DNA of 64,000 bases from Gari tellinella (Eukaryota; Mollusca; Bivalvia; Cardiida; Psammobiidae). The DNA lies in assembly GCA_922989275.2 (NCBI GenBank), contig OV277861.1, positions 91,674,993 to 91,738,992 of the forward strand. Direction: 5' to 3'. Of the stretch, positions 21,132 to 31,407 are shown piece by piece. The translations under genes were made by a program, and so were the position numbers. The first letter of the stretch is position 1, and each line of letters begins with the position of its first letter. The notes under the pieces are model-generated. The model saw only the letters and a list, made by a program, of their open reading frames with translations. It was not told where the DNA came from and searched no databases.

Positions 21132-21396
21132 TTAACCCATTACCTGACAGATACACCATTTTACACCTTTAATTTATTCCTACACTGAAGAAAATAGGTC
21201 CACTTTATACAGTCAGGAATAATCCATCAGAAGTATTTTCTATATCCTAGCAAATGCTAGCTTAAAGTAGGCTGAATGTAAAGCAAAATGCTTTACCTTA
21301 AGACACAAATTTCTGCTTTACTTTCAACTTGCTTTATATGTTTACACCTGTATTCTTCAAAACTAAAACTATAGGCCAATTAGGGTATGGGATTAA
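21132..21396 (+). mobile_element. TTAA-A, complete, palindrome decayed
   Basis: TTAACCCATTACCTGACAGA to GGGTATGGGATTAA. Arms differ at several bases and the tip is asymmetric. Confidence 0.82.
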
Positions 21397-21671
21397 GTGT
21401 GAAATCATGTTTAGGTCAGTGATTAACATGTTTTATTAGACTAAATTTACAAACAAAAAAAAGAGAAACAATTTGAAACAAACAGTATTATGATAATTTT
21501 AGGCTTCCCACACATGTTCATTTCCCAATGTTTTCTAAAAATTAACATAAGTTTGTCTGTACTACATGTGTAAATGTGGTATGATACATGTTTCGTTTTA
21601 AATAGTACATGATGTTTTAAGATAGTGAAACTACTTTACCTTGAGGGTCTTAGACTAGTCATGATACCTTA
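21397..21671. other. AT-rich sequence, nothing recognised
   Basis: Includes A-rich runs near 21455; no supported feature. Confidence 0.35.
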
Positions 21672-22116
21672 CAGTCTAACCTGTGTTAAGCGGCCACTAA
21701 AACAGCAATATATATTTGTTGCATTCATGACAGGTGGCAGCTTAATGCTGGACAAAAGTCATGCAGAAGGCTCCTATTGTTGCATTCATGACAGGTGGCA
21801 GCTTAATGCTGGACAAAAGTCATGCAGAAGGCTCCTATTGTTGCATTCATGACAGGTGGCAGCTTAATGCTGGACAAAAGTCATGCAGAAGGCTCCTATT
21901 GTTGCATTCATGACAGGTGGCAGCTTAATGCTGGACAAAAGTCATGCAGAAGGCTCCTATTGTTGCATTCATGACAGGTGGCAGCTTAATGCTGGACAAA
22001 AGTCATGCAGAAGGCGCCTTCTGCATGACTTTTATCCTGCATTAAGTTACCACCTGCCTTTCAAGATCATAATTTATGCATCTTTATTTGGCGGTCATTT
22101 AATACAGGTTTTACTG
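21672..22116. mobile_element. TA-F with left arm amplified five-fold
   Basis: CAGTCTAACCTGTGTTAAGC to CAGGTTTTACTG with TA on both sides (21670-21671, 22117-22118). The left palindrome arm and its flank occur as five tandem units; the right arm (TTCTGCATGACTTTTATCC) occurs once. Confidence 0.92.
21716..22020 (+). repeat. 61-bp tandem repeat, 5 copies
   Basis: Unit starts TTGTTGCATTCATGACAGGT and contains GCTTAATGCTGGACAAAAG and CATGCAGAAGGCTCCTA. Units begin at 21716, 21777, 21838, 21899 and 21960 and are identical apart from the last tip (GGCGCC). Confidence 0.95.
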
Positions 22117-22751
22117 TAACATCAAAAAGGTAAATGATGCAATGATTTAATATTTTGTTAACCCTTAGTCCAGCTGAATATTTATATATAAAATTCAACA
22201 AACTATGTTCATTTACTTGTATCATCTGAACTATTACATTGACTAATCAAATAAGGAAACTTTTCTCGAGAAAAGAGTGCAGACTCTTGTCAGACAGACC
22301 CCTGATGAGACGACAGCTTGAGAACTGTCTGATTTTGTTGATTGCACTATTTTAAAAAACAAATAATGTAAGACGCCATTATTGGCCAATAGCACAGGAT
22401 ATTGTAGAATTTAGTAATTTACTTTTAGTCTGCTTGAAGCAGTTTTAACTACCTGCCTATAATTGTTACAACAAAACAATAACAAAAACAAGGTACATAT
22501 AAATTAATCCAAGCTTATAATTATGCCTTTAGCCATTAAACAAATCACAAAAAATGAAGTGAACAGCTAAGTACAGCTAGATTTTGTTCAAATGCAAATG
22601 TTTAAATGAGTGTTAAGTTTTACATTTGTAGATAAAAGTAGATAAAAGTTGTTCTGTTGAAGCAGGCAAACATTGGCAGGTGCTGATTCTGGTGATACTG
22701 TCTGTCTGTCTGGCTCATACAGTGAAAAGTTTGTATTAAACAGTCATTTAT
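22117..22751. other. Mostly unassigned, faint MITE remnants
   Basis: GTTAACCCTTAGTCCAGC near 22158 and TTTACTTTTAGTCTGCTTGA near 22420 may be decayed MITE pieces; otherwise nothing. Confidence 0.35.
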
Positions 22752-23028
22752 TTAACCCTTTACCAGGGTTCCAGATAAGGGGAGTATTTCAAAAATTAAA
22801 ATCTTTATTTATGCTTTAAGCCCTATGATGTCACTACTCAGAATCGTCTCGAAGAGACGATTCTAATGAGTAGTAACACCATAGGATTTGGTGCTGAAGT
22901 AAGTTAGAAAATGCTGGATTTGTTCAGTTTACTCCCCCTTATCTGGAACCCTGCCTTTCCCAATAGCCTGTTTGTAGTTTTGAAGACAGGGTAGCACTTA
23001 AAGCAGGTTGAAAGTAAAGCAGAATGCG
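22752..23028 (-). mobile_element. TTAA-A left piece, split by hAT-D
   Basis: TTAACCCTTTA, then the hAT-D copy, then CCTTTCCCAATAGCCTGTTT to GCAGAATGCGG. The element is cut again at 23029 and continues at 23668. Confidence 0.8.
22764..22953. mobile_element. hAT-D nested in the TTAA-A terminus
   Basis: CAGGGTTCCAGATAAGG to CTTATCTGGAACCCTG. The duplicated target is CCTTT(A/C)C, the terminal sequence of TTAA-A. Both ends carry the compensated GTTCC/GGAAC instead of GCTCC. Confidence 0.9.
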
Positions 23029-23667
23029 GATGAAAATTATGGATTAAATTCAACTTTTTGAAACGGGACGTAATATGTATTTCGCGATCGCCTGCTCTCG
23101 TTTATCGACTATTTCATTTGGCAATCGCTCTTTAACTCGCCATAAAATTTGTCGATTTCGAAAATAAACACTTGCATTTCCACAACTGAAAGAAAAATAT
23201 CTAAGCTTTCCTTTAAGACCATTTCTTTGAAAATCGGTCGAAAATTGAGGGGTTTATGAAAGGTTTTGTAACGGGCGTGATATATTTATGCGCGAGTGCT
23301 TGCTCACTTTTATCGGCAAATTCATTTGGTAACCACTCTTTAACTCGCCATAAAACTGATCAATTTTAAAAATAAAATCTGTTATTTTTACAAGTGAAAG
23401 ATAAATATCTTAGCCTTCTTTTAAGACCACCATTATAATGAAAATCGGGTGAAAATTAAGGATTTTATGTAACTTAAACTAACAGTAGGTAACCATTCAA
23501 CACGATAAAAAACGCTATATATTTTATAGCCAGATTTCGGCGTATCGGTGCAGTTGAATTATCGATCGATTAAGCGTTATCGCACATACAGGTAATCAAC
23601 GACACCATTTTCGGGAAAATGCAGATTTGAGTATAAGTTACTTCTCCATTTGTCATTTCTCCATGGT
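23029..23667 (+). repeat. ~640-bp insertion with a dimeric ~206-bp repeat
   Basis: A unit at about 23055-23260 recurs diverged at 23261-23470, sharing CTCTTTAACTCGCCATAAAA and GAAAATCGG..GAAAATT. Then a non-repeated tail with TATCGATCGATTAAGCG. It interrupts a TTAA-A copy. A Helitron/pearl-like element is possible, unproven. Confidence 0.65.
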
Positions 23668-23755
23668 TCTATTCAATATTCATAACTGTATATTTTCTTC
23701 AGTGGATGAATAAATTGAAAGTGTAAAAAGGCACATCTGTGGAGTAATGGATGAA
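23668..23755 (-). mobile_element. TTAA-A, right piece of the split copy
   Basis: TATTCATAACTGTATATTTT, CTTCAGTGGATGAATAAATT and GGAGTAATGGATGAA (terminal TTAA lost). Confidence 0.75.
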
Positions 23756-23993
23756 ATTGAATGCCAATTACAGAACAACAGATCCCTTTGATACTTGGTG
23801 TCCTCAGAGTTGGCAACTCGTGAGGTTGAACTCCATCTGAGGTCAGCTGTTACTGATGAACCATTCAGGCTTTGCCTTGTTTTACACCAGGTAGTTACAT
23901 GACTGTCATAACAAGTCTGTGGCGTTATTGATGGGCATCATGATTGCAGTGGTTATTTGTAGCTACAGGTGTAATGGTTGGAACCCTGAGCTC

Positions 23994-24197
23994 TTAACAG
24001 AATTACCCCATAGCCTGGTTCTAGTTTTGTGGACAGGTGACCACTTAAAGCAGGTTGAAAGTAAAGCAGAATGCGCCTTGAGCTATCATCTGATAGAATA
24101 TAGAAAATATTTCATATGATATATATTCATGGCTGTTACAATTTGAACTATTTTCGTCAGTGTAGGAGTAAGTAAAAAATATGGGGTAATGCGTTAA
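23994..24197 (-). mobile_element. TTAA-A, right arm deleted
   Basis: After GCAGAATGCGCCTTGAGC the sequence jumps to TATCATCTGATAGAATATAG; only one palindrome arm remains. Shares the TTAA at 24194 with the next copy. Confidence 0.85.
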
Positions 24198-24445
24198 TCC
24201 TTTACCTGATAGCCTATTTCTAGTTTTGAAGACAGGTGACCACTTAAAGCAGGTTGAAAGTAAAGCAGAATGTGCCTTAAGGCACATTCTGCTTTACTTT
24301 CAGCCTGCTTTAAGCTAAAATCTGCTAGGCTATATAAAATATGTGTAATGGTAATTGTTCATGAGGGTATAAACTGGAACTATTTTCTTCAGCGGAGGAA
24401 TAAATTAAATACGCTAGAAGTCGCTTATATGGGGGAAAGGGTTAA
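24194..24445 (-). mobile_element. TTAA-A, complete
   Basis: TTAATCCTTTACCTGATAGC to GGGGGAAAGGGTTAA, perfect palindrome with tip GTGCCTTAAGGCAC. Confidence 0.93.
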
Positions 24446-24601
24446 AGGAGTGAAAAAAAGTGTAATAGAAAACTTGTACCAATGCTCGCAGGAAGGACAT
24501 TTGTACTTGTGACATGAATTGTAAGATTGCTTGAGGCAATTGTAGTAATTTGAAAATTATACACCATTTCCAGTGTCACGAATTACCCTTTTTGTCCAAC
24601 G

Positions 24602-24820
24602 CTAACTCTTAGCATGGTAGCAGTGAAAAATTAATAACCTTTGCAAATAGTTTGGATCCTGATGAAATGACACGTAATGTGGCATCTCATCAGGGTCCAA
24701 ACTGTTTGACACTGATCTTATTTTGAAAATTATTTTCTGAAAATTTTGGGTTTAGAAAAGTAGCAGATGACAATTGTGGCAGACGCAAAAAATACAAATA
24801 CCCAGCATGCAAAGAGTCAA
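24602..24820 (-). mobile_element. TTAA-C
   Basis: CTAACTCTTAGCATGGTAGC to CCCAGCATGCAAAGAGTCAA; palindrome partly decayed around ATGACACGTAATGTGGCAT. Confidence 0.85.
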
Positions 24821-24874
24821 TCCTTATCCTGCTAAACCCTACTTGTAACTTTTGTTTTATGGAAAAAAATTCCT

Positions 24875-24945
24875 AGAGATTGGATCAAGATCAGAGTGAC
24901 GAGTTGCTTAATATGTGGTCAGGTTTCAAACTGTTTGCTGCCTTT
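24875..24945. mobile_element. Decayed TTAA-C/L palindrome
   Basis: GATTGGATCAAGATCAGAGT and GTCAGGTTTCAAACTGTTTG remain of two arms. Confidence 0.4.
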
Positions 24946-25297
24946 CTCCTGTTACAAAGTATGGATATTATATTTAAATATTACTGGAGAGGACACATTT
25001 GAAGTAAGGCAATATAAACTGTAAGCTAAGGGTTATAAAAAATCAAAGTTGGTCCGCTATGAAAACAGGGGTAAAAGATATGGTAATTCACACCTTTATG
25101 ATTTTATAATAACTTTATTGGGTAAAATATTGCTCTATTATTTGTAGTTAGACCATTGTAATTTGGTTGAATGTCACCAAGGGGAAATCCCATTTGATAT
25201 TACAGTATACCCCGTTTAAACACCCCCTGTAGTAAATGCCACGGGGCAACCTACTCTGCCAAACAATAATTAAACAAAAAGAAAAAGTTTTGGTTAA

Positions 25298-25445
25298 GTC
25301 ATGAATGTTTCCTGTACCCTAGCAGATGGTAGCTTAAAGCAGGCTGAAAGCAAAGCAGAACACTCCTGAAAGAGCATTCTGCTTTACCCTCAGTCTGTTT
25401 ATATAAACAAAGCGACCATCTGTATTCAGTGTGGAAAAGGGTTAA
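25298..25445 (+). mobile_element. TTAA-A, left third lost
   Basis: CATGAATGTTTCCTGTACCC onward; palindrome tip variant CACTCCTGAAAGAGCA; ends GGAAAAGGGTTAA. Confidence 0.78.
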
Positions 25446-25935
25446 AAGGCACTTTATTTCATGGTAAGGCCACAAGTATAGTTCAGGAATAATCATCAAG
25501 ATTATGGCTAGTCTGGATTAGCATAGAAAATTATTGGTTTCTTTATTTCATTTAACATTCTTATTAATGTAAATATAATATATAAGCTCTTAGTATACCG
25601 ATTACTCAGGTGAGCAATCAGTGGCTATAAGGTCCTCTTGTTGTAATCAGACCAGGTGTTGCCTGGATGTGGAGGCACCCAGCACATGGTTTTGTTGATC
25701 GTTCAAATACCAGGTGTAGGGTTTGTTTGACTTACGTGCTTCCTTCAGTGGCAAGGTGGCCTTAGTTACCCCACCCATCTTGTCACCCAATGACAAACAA
25801 AGTAATGAAATACCAGTTTGTCACCATTTTAAGAACGAGCCTTTTAGATAACACTCCACCCAGTCAATGTTATTTCACTCCCAAGAGAAGAATTCTCAGG
25901 GTTTAAACCCATAGTACCGCTAGCACTACCACTAC
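25446..25935. other. Unassigned sequence
   Basis: Slightly GC-richer (25640-25900) but without an open frame bounded by splice signals that I would defend. Confidence 0.4.
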
Positions 25936-26275
25936 CTTTCTAGTTCTAAGACAGGTGACCACTTAAAGCAGGTTGAAAGTAAACCAGAATGTGCTTTAAC
26001 CCTTTCCCCCATAGAAGCGACTTTTAGCGTATTTGATTTATTCCTCCGCTGAAGAAAATAGTTCCAATTTAATCAGTAATGAATATCTATTATAGGGAAT
26101 ATGTTTTATATTCTAGCACATGATAGCTTAAAGCAGGTTGAAAGTAAAGTAGAATGCGCCTTAGGGCGCATTCTGCTTTACTTTCAACCTGCTTTAAGAA
26201 GTCACTTATATTCAATAATATATATAGGCTATCAGGTAAAGGGTTAAGCTTCAGTCTCCTAGGTTATAGAAAACA
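25936..26275 (-). mobile_element. TTAA-A remnant hosting another TTAA-A
   Basis: Left: AGACAGGTGACCACTTAAAG to CAGAATGTGCTTTAA. After the inner element: TTAAGCTTCAGTCTCCTAGG, matching the usual GCTATCATCTGCTAGG flank. The host had already lost one arm. Confidence 0.65.
25996..26247 (+). mobile_element. TTAA-A, complete, nested
   Basis: TTAACCCTTTCCCCCATAGA to GGTAAAGGGTTAA; tip GCGCCTTAGGGCGC. Confidence 0.92.
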
Positions 26276-26427
26276 ATAAAAGTGAGCATGGAATGACGTT
26301 AACAGGATGTAATGTTATCTTAGGGCAGACTGTGAAAATGGTGACAAACTTGTTTATGATCACAGTGGCACAAGTGTTTATTGGTCATCCTTTTAACAAC
26401 CATACACATCATACAACAAGCGATGTC

Positions 26428-26668
26428 TTAACCCATTCAAGCCTAGTGTCTACTATTGTAGACATTGGCAAACAGTGTAGACCCGGATGAGATGCAAGAT
26501 TACATGGCGTCTCATCAGGGTCTGCACTGTTTGCTATAGCATATTAAATATATTTCATACGAAATATTTAGCTGTATGGACAAACACTGCCTTGTCTGCA
26601 AATTAGATCACTTTTGTATATCTACCGGTACAATGTATATTACAAGTCCAGGCATATAGATGGGTTAA
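26428..26668. mobile_element. TTAA-G, complete
   Basis: TTAACCCATTCAAGCCTAGT to TATAGATGGGTTAA. Core GCAAACAGTGTAGACCCGGA pairs with CAGGGTCTGCACTGTTTGC. Confidence 0.9.
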
Positions 26669-26882
26669 CTCTTTGAACCCTAGTCATGCATATATGCATC
26701 ATTTGCAAACAGCGTACCTGTGAGGAGTACACTTGTCCTATGCAAACAGTGTAGACCCTGATCAGAGGGCTGTTTGTCATTCTGATAAATGTTGTAAAAA
26801 TCAACCCTAAAAAGACAAAAATTGACTAGACTAAATTGAGAACTAGAATTATCCATTTCAGGTTTCAGGGAGGAAAGGGTTA
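26665..26882 (+). mobile_element. TTAA-B, one arm deleted, chained to TTAA-G
   Basis: TTAACTCTTTGAACCCTAGT start shares TTAA with TTAA-G. After GATCAGAGGGCT it jumps to GTTTGTCATTCTG, so the second arm is missing. Ends GGGAGGAAAGGGTTA. Confidence 0.87.
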
Positions 26883-26884
26883 TT

Positions 26885-26951
26885 GTAGAACAAAGCTATA
26901 GCTTTCTGCTTTACATACATAATTGTCCTGCATTATAAGCTACAACCTGTA
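26885..26951. mobile_element. TA-F remnant
   Basis: GTAGAACAAAGCTATAGCTT and AATTGTCCTGCATTATAAGC keep parts of both arms. Confidence 0.45.
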
Positions 26952-27210
26952 TTAACCCATTAATCCATAAATACGCCTTTTTATACCTCAAATTCACTCC
27001 TTCACTGAAGAAAATAGTTCAAATTTATAGTCGTGCTCTGAATATGTATCATAAAAATATTTTCTATATTCAGGCAGATAATGTAGCTTAAATCCGACTG
27101 AAATTTAAGCAGAATACTCTTAGCCTCGGCACATTCTGCTTTACTTTCAACCTGTTTGAAGTGGTCACCTATATTCAGTACTAGACACAGGACATAAAAT
27201 AGTAGGTTAA
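26952..27210 (+). mobile_element. TTAA-A, both ends, palindrome decayed
   Basis: TTAACCCATTAATCCATAAA to AATAGTAGGTTAA. Arms mismatched around ATACTCTTAGCCTCGGCA. Confidence 0.82.
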
Positions 27211-27786
27211 AGACTTTTCCCCCCCAAATTGTCTTGATAGGTGTGAATTCAACTGTCAAAGCATGTGCAGCACAAGCTATACCAATCTCAGTTTACCTGG
27301 TGAGGCCCAGATTATACTCGTGCTCTAGTGATTTTCAATGGTTATGTCTAACCAAACTATCAAATATAAAGGTCGGGTCTCACATGAGAAGCTTCAATGG
27401 TTCTTTTCTACCGACATGTCCACAAGACCCATGCCTTTTGCAAGGAAATTGTCTGGCAAGGCGTTGTGATCGAAATGGTCGTCAGGAGATGTCTTTAAAT
27501 CTGTATAATGATTTCACCTGTGTGTCACATTTTTCAATTAGAAAACATCACAAGAGAATACAGGTAGAATTTCCTTTGAGAAAACAGGTATTTTTTTGTT
27601 TCCATGGTAACCCAATGTAATGTCATATAGGGATGAATGGAAGCGAAAAAAGATAAGTCTACCTGAATATGGTAACGCAGATCAATAATATGGTAGTTAT
27701 GGTGTGTTTTAGTATACAGCTATTTATAATGATTGAGTTTACAAGTATGATAATGATACAAGTTACATATTACAGTCAGCTCCGTA
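27211..27786. other. Unassigned sequence with one long open stretch
   Basis: A 128-codon open stretch (27234-27620, +) has no ATG at its start, no recognisable domain and no convincing splice sites; I do not call it a gene. Confidence 0.35.
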
Positions 27787-28040
27787 TTTACCCATTACCC
27801 AATAATCAGTTTCAAGCTTTGAGTATGACAACTTAAAGTAGGTTGAAAGTAAAGCAGAATGTGCCTGAAGGCATATTCTGCTTTACTTTCAGCCTGCTTC
27901 AAGCAACCATCTGCTAGGATATAGAAATATTTTGTATTGTTCATATAATTATGTTCATGAGTGAATATATTGGAAATATTTTCTTCAGTGCAGATATATA
28001 TTAAAGGCATAAAAAGCGTGTTTATGGGTTTATGGGTTAA
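27787..28040 (-). mobile_element. TTAA-A, complete
   Basis: TTTACCCATTACCCAATAAT to GGGTTTATGGGTTAA; tip GTGCCTGAAGGCAT. Confidence 0.88.
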
Positions 28041-28066
28041 GTTGGGATTGTAACTGTTTGAATTCT

Positions 28067-28203
28067 AAGAATTGTGTCTGCTGTAGTTTCCTAAATTTAG
28101 AATATTTCTAACAATATTGTTCCAAAATAGGGTCAAAGTGTCAAACAATAATAATAATAAAACAATTTGATAATCACAGTATAGCTGTTAGCATAGTGTT
28201 AAA
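28067..28203 (+). mobile_element. TTAA-C, palindrome deleted
   Basis: GTGTCTGCTGTAG, TCCAAAATAGGGTCAAAGTG, then GATAATCACAGTATAGCTGT and TTAGCATAGTGTTAA; nothing left of the palindrome except CAAACAATA. Confidence 0.55.
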
Positions 28204-28240
28204 GAAGATAAATGGTTGCAGTCTTTCAGAGGCTGAATGT

Positions 28241-28367
28241 AGGATAAAAGTAATGCAGAAAGCTTCCTATAGGAAGCTTTCTGCATTACTTTAGTCCTGC
28301 ATGTTTTGAGACATTCTAATTCTTCTTCAGTAAATTTAATAATGATAGCTAAATAGAAGTTTTACTG
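28241..28367. mobile_element. TA-F, left end lost
   Basis: Palindrome GTAGGATAAAAGTAATGCAG with tip AAGCTTCCTATAGGAAGCTT; right end GAAGTTTTACTG. Confidence 0.75.
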
Positions 28368-28632
28368 TTGTCCTTTAAAGTGCAGTTGTCAAATTCTTGA
28401 CTAAAATTAGATTTAGTAAACATGGCATTTAGTTGCAATGCAGAAAGAGAACACTTTTGGTTGGGGAAAATAAGTGAATGATGCAATTATTGCTAATTCC
28501 GATCATGAAAATGGTGTTTTTAGGGGTAGACCTAAAATCTCTTAATGTAGATTTTCAAATTCTTTTCAATGGTAACAAGACACTTTTGAATAAGTATTGG
28601 GCACCTGCCATTAATGACATTTTACGGCCATG

Positions 28633-28847
28633 TAAGCTCTTAGTATGCTAGCAATGAAACCATGATAACCTTTGCAAACAGTTTGGAACCTGTTGAGACG
28701 CTGCATATTGCAGTGTCTCAACAGGTTCCTAACTGTTTGACACTCTGCCCCTTTTTGAAAAGAAAATTTGAAAAATTCTATTTTTAGAATGGTAGCAGAC
28801 AATAATTTTTGCAGACGAAAAAATTTACCCAACATTCTAAGAGTTAA
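28633..28847 (-). mobile_element. TTAA-C with compensated arm changes
   Basis: TAAGCTCTTAGTATGCTAGC to CATTCTAAGAGTTAA. Left arm GGAACCTGTTGAGACG and right arm CTCAACAGGTTCC both depart from the usual GGATCCTGATGAG yet still pair. Confidence 0.9.
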
Positions 28848-29138
28848 AAAATTTGAAAAAAAAAATTCCGACCATACCAGACGATAAAAGAATCTTTTCA
28901 ACTTTCACTTTGAGTCAAAAATATTTAATTTCAATACCCATGTAACAGGCATACAAATGGCAGGATTTAATTTGAGATGTCCTATTGAACAGCGCCCGTT
29001 GACAATATTGACATTCCGCTACTGCTATCATTTGGCTATATACCTCTGTCAATTTACATAACATTTGGAATACAGTTCTCCCTCTTGTGTGCAATAAAAA
29101 ATTCACAATGATTTGTAATCTTTAAACCCAGGTAACTG

Positions 29139-29214
29139 CTTAAATGTAGGACTAAAGTAATGCAGAAAGCTCCTAAAGGAGCTTTCTGCATTACTTTAGT
29201 CCTGCATTTAGCAC
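29139..29214. mobile_element. TA-F-type palindromic core
   Basis: GTAGGACTAAAGTAATGCAG pairs exactly with CTGCATTACTTTAGTCCTGC; tip AGCTCCTAAAGGAGCT. CTAAAG/CTTTAG replaces the usual CAAAAG/CTTTTG in both arms. Confidence 0.8.
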
Positions 29215-29585
29215 CAACCTTTCTGAAAGTATTGAGATAATATATTGTTGATCGAATGCTGCTCTAGAGATTTATCACTGTATCGTGTAGATATTAGACT
29301 GTATGGTATTCATCACCAATGAAACAAAAGTAGGACGAAGATTAAGAAACACTTTGAAATAGTTTTAGAAGAAAGATCTGTGTGGAGTTTTCAGAGAGTT
29401 ATGATTCTTAGTTTGGATTCAGTGGATTTTGAGTCTTGTCTGGTTCTAATATTGTATGGAAGGATATAACATGTTGATGGGATTTGTTATGTTGGACATT
29501 CAGGAAGAAGTTATTAATCTCAGGCCATAGAGTCATGTTGGTTGAGGTATGTCAGAACTAGTTCTATGTACAGCTGTTTAGGACT
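29215..29585. other. Unassigned sequence
   Basis: No repeats or supported coding signal. Confidence 0.35.
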
Positions 29586-29799
29586 TTAACCCTTAGCCCG
29601 CCAAATAATTTGTCGTCTGCTATATTTCTCGTCTGCTTCAAGTTTCAAAGTGCTTCAAAGTTGCTCAAAATTGCTGAAAATGTTGTCCGAGTGTCAAACA
29701 GCTTGGATCTGGATGAGACGCCGAGTTACTCGGCGTCTCATCCGGATCCAAGCTGTTTGCATATGGAGCTATAGTTGTGAGTGGCAGGCTAAGGGTTAA
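29586..29799. mobile_element. TTAA-C variant with TTAACCCTTAGCCCGCC ends
   Basis: TTAACCCTTAGCCCGCCAAA and GTGGCAGGCTAAGGGTTAA are inverted ends. Perfect palindrome CAGCTTGGATCTGGATGAGA with tip CCGAGTTACTCGG; GCTTGG/CCAAGC is compensated relative to GTTTGG. Confidence 0.9.
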
Positions 29800-29805
29800 C
29801 TAAGG

Positions 29806-29890
29806 TACAGTAAAGCTTTTATTGGAAATGGCTGCTTAATGCAGAACAAAAGTTGTGCATTTTTGTCATGCATTGAGCAACCACGTGTTG
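29806..29890. mobile_element. TA-F, deleted
   Basis: ACAGTAAAGCTTTTATTGG end, GCTTAATGCAGAACAAAAGT arm and a shortened TTTTGTCATGCATTGAGC arm. Confidence 0.6.
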
Positions 29891-29944
29891 AGAACCTACC
29901 CTAAGAAATGCTGTTGAACAAACTTTGATAAATGATCACATTAA

Positions 29945-30112
29945 TTAAGGCACATTCTACTTTACTTTCAACCTGCTGTAAGCTACCATCTTCTAGAATA
30001 TAGAAAATACATCTTGTGATACATATACATGACTGTATAAAGTGGAACTATTATCTTCATTCGGAGGAATAAATTAAAGGTGTTAAAATGCATAGCTATG
30101 GAGTCATGGGTT
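29945..30112 (-). mobile_element. TTAA-A, right-hand half
   Basis: GGCACATTCTACTTTACTTT arm, CTTCATTCGGAGGAATAAAT block, GGAGTCATGGGTTCA end. Confidence 0.75.
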
Positions 30113-30328
30113 CAGAACTTGCAATGAAAATTTTCATCACCACTGTGCAATCATTATCTAAATGGTTACTGTTGTTGTTGTTTACTAATGCTTGTGGTAT
30201 TTGACACAGAAGAGTTTTTTCACACCTGTGGCATGACAACTCCACCTTATAGGCGGTGTTAAATGTGAAAATAGTGAAATGTGAGTTTTGTTTTATAGTT
30301 GCTGTCACTGGAAACACATTTCACATTA

Positions 30329-30545
30329 CAGTAAACCTCTAAAACCTCGATCTCTATTACGGCCACTAAAACAAAGGCTAATTGATTGTATAAAAGACAG
30401 GCGACAGCTTAAAGCAAGGTGACAGTAAAACAGAAAGCTCTTAAAGGAGCTTTCTGTTTTTCTGTCACCTTGCCTTAAGCAGTCACCTCTCATAAACACC
30501 TAATAATTAACACAATTTAGTGGCCATATAAAAGAAGTTTTACTG
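30329..30545. mobile_element. TA-E, complete, TA on both sides
   Basis: CAGTAAACCTCTAAAACCTC start has a short internal duplication of the terminus; end GAAGTTTTACTG. Palindrome GCTTAAAGCAAGGTGACAGT with tip AGCTCTTAAAGGAGCT. Confidence 0.9.
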
Positions 30546-30565
30546 TAAGTTTGTATGATGGTGAC

Positions 30566-30740
30566 ATTACTGTTACACCTGTATAAAGCGACCATTGAAA
30601 ACAACAATAATTATAACTGTTGTAGTCTTTGAATAATACAGGTTGCAGCTTAATGCAGGATAAAAGTAAAGCAGAAAGCTCCAATTTGGAGCTTTCTGCA
30701 TTACTTTTATCCTTCATTACATCTAAGCATTTATTTGTCT
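30566..30740. mobile_element. TA-F, degenerate ends
   Basis: TTACTGTTACACCTGTATAA start; palindrome GCTTAATGCAGGATAAAAGT with tip AGCTCCAATTTGGAGCT. Confidence 0.72.
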
Positions 30741-31085
30741 TTAAATGAAAGATTTTGTCTTTATTCAATAATTTGTAGTTGCATAATAGAACATTGACTG
30801 TTTTTGAAGTTGCTGGTCCAAATTTCACTGTTTATGGGTTTTGATCGAGTCCTCGGATTTTTTGCATTAACTTTTGACAGCTTAATTGATGTTACAATAG
30901 TAAGTTTCAAAGAAAAACGTAGGTTTTGTCACCTGTAGAAAACTATTTCAAAACCAATGATGGGTTTTCATGATTCTTTTTATGAATCAACAATACTTAA
31001 AAAATTGATTGCATAACAGAAGTTATAAAGAAAAAGAAGAGAGTAAAACTTTCTCTAAGTATAGAAATACTGATGCTATATGTTT
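30741..31085. other. AT-rich sequence, nothing recognised
   Basis: No repeats or coding signal that I can support. Confidence 0.35.
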
Positions 31086-31311
31086 TTAACCCATTACCCT
31101 ATAAATACACCTTTTTACGCCTTTATTCCTCCTGAAGAAAAAAGTTCCAATTTATAAAATATATATTTTCTTTTCCCAAGCAGATGGTTGCTTAAAGCAG
31201 GCTGAAAGTAAAGCAGAATGTGCCTTCAGGTGCATTCTGCTTTACTATCAACCTACTTTAATTGGTCATCTATCTTCAATACTAGAAAAGGGCTATGGGT
31301 TAATGGTTTAA
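31086..31311 (+). mobile_element. TTAA-A, complete, shortened left part
   Basis: TTAACCCATTACCCTATAAA to CTATGGGTTAATGGTTTAA; tip GTGCCTTCAGGTGC. Confidence 0.88.
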
Positions 31312-31407
31312 CATTTACCCAATACATACACCTTTAATTTCAACCTGCTTAAAGTGGTCATCTCTGTCTTCAAAACTAGGAACAGGCAATATGGGGTTAT
31401 GGTTTTA
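31308..31407 (+). mobile_element. TTAA-A internal-deletion copy
   Basis: TTAACATTTACCCAATACAT joins at TTTAATTTCAACC to the right arm and ACTAGGAACAGGCAATATGG; the join lies at a short TTTAATTT/TTTACTTT similarity. Confidence 0.7.

Noticed and set aside
21716..22020. CRISPR-like array
   Set aside because: Contiguous tandem units without spacers, in a eukaryotic MITE with TA duplications.
27234..27620. 128-codon open stretch on +
   Set aside because: No ATG at the start, no recognisable motif, no good splice sites. The length is unremarkable for 64 kb searched in six frames.
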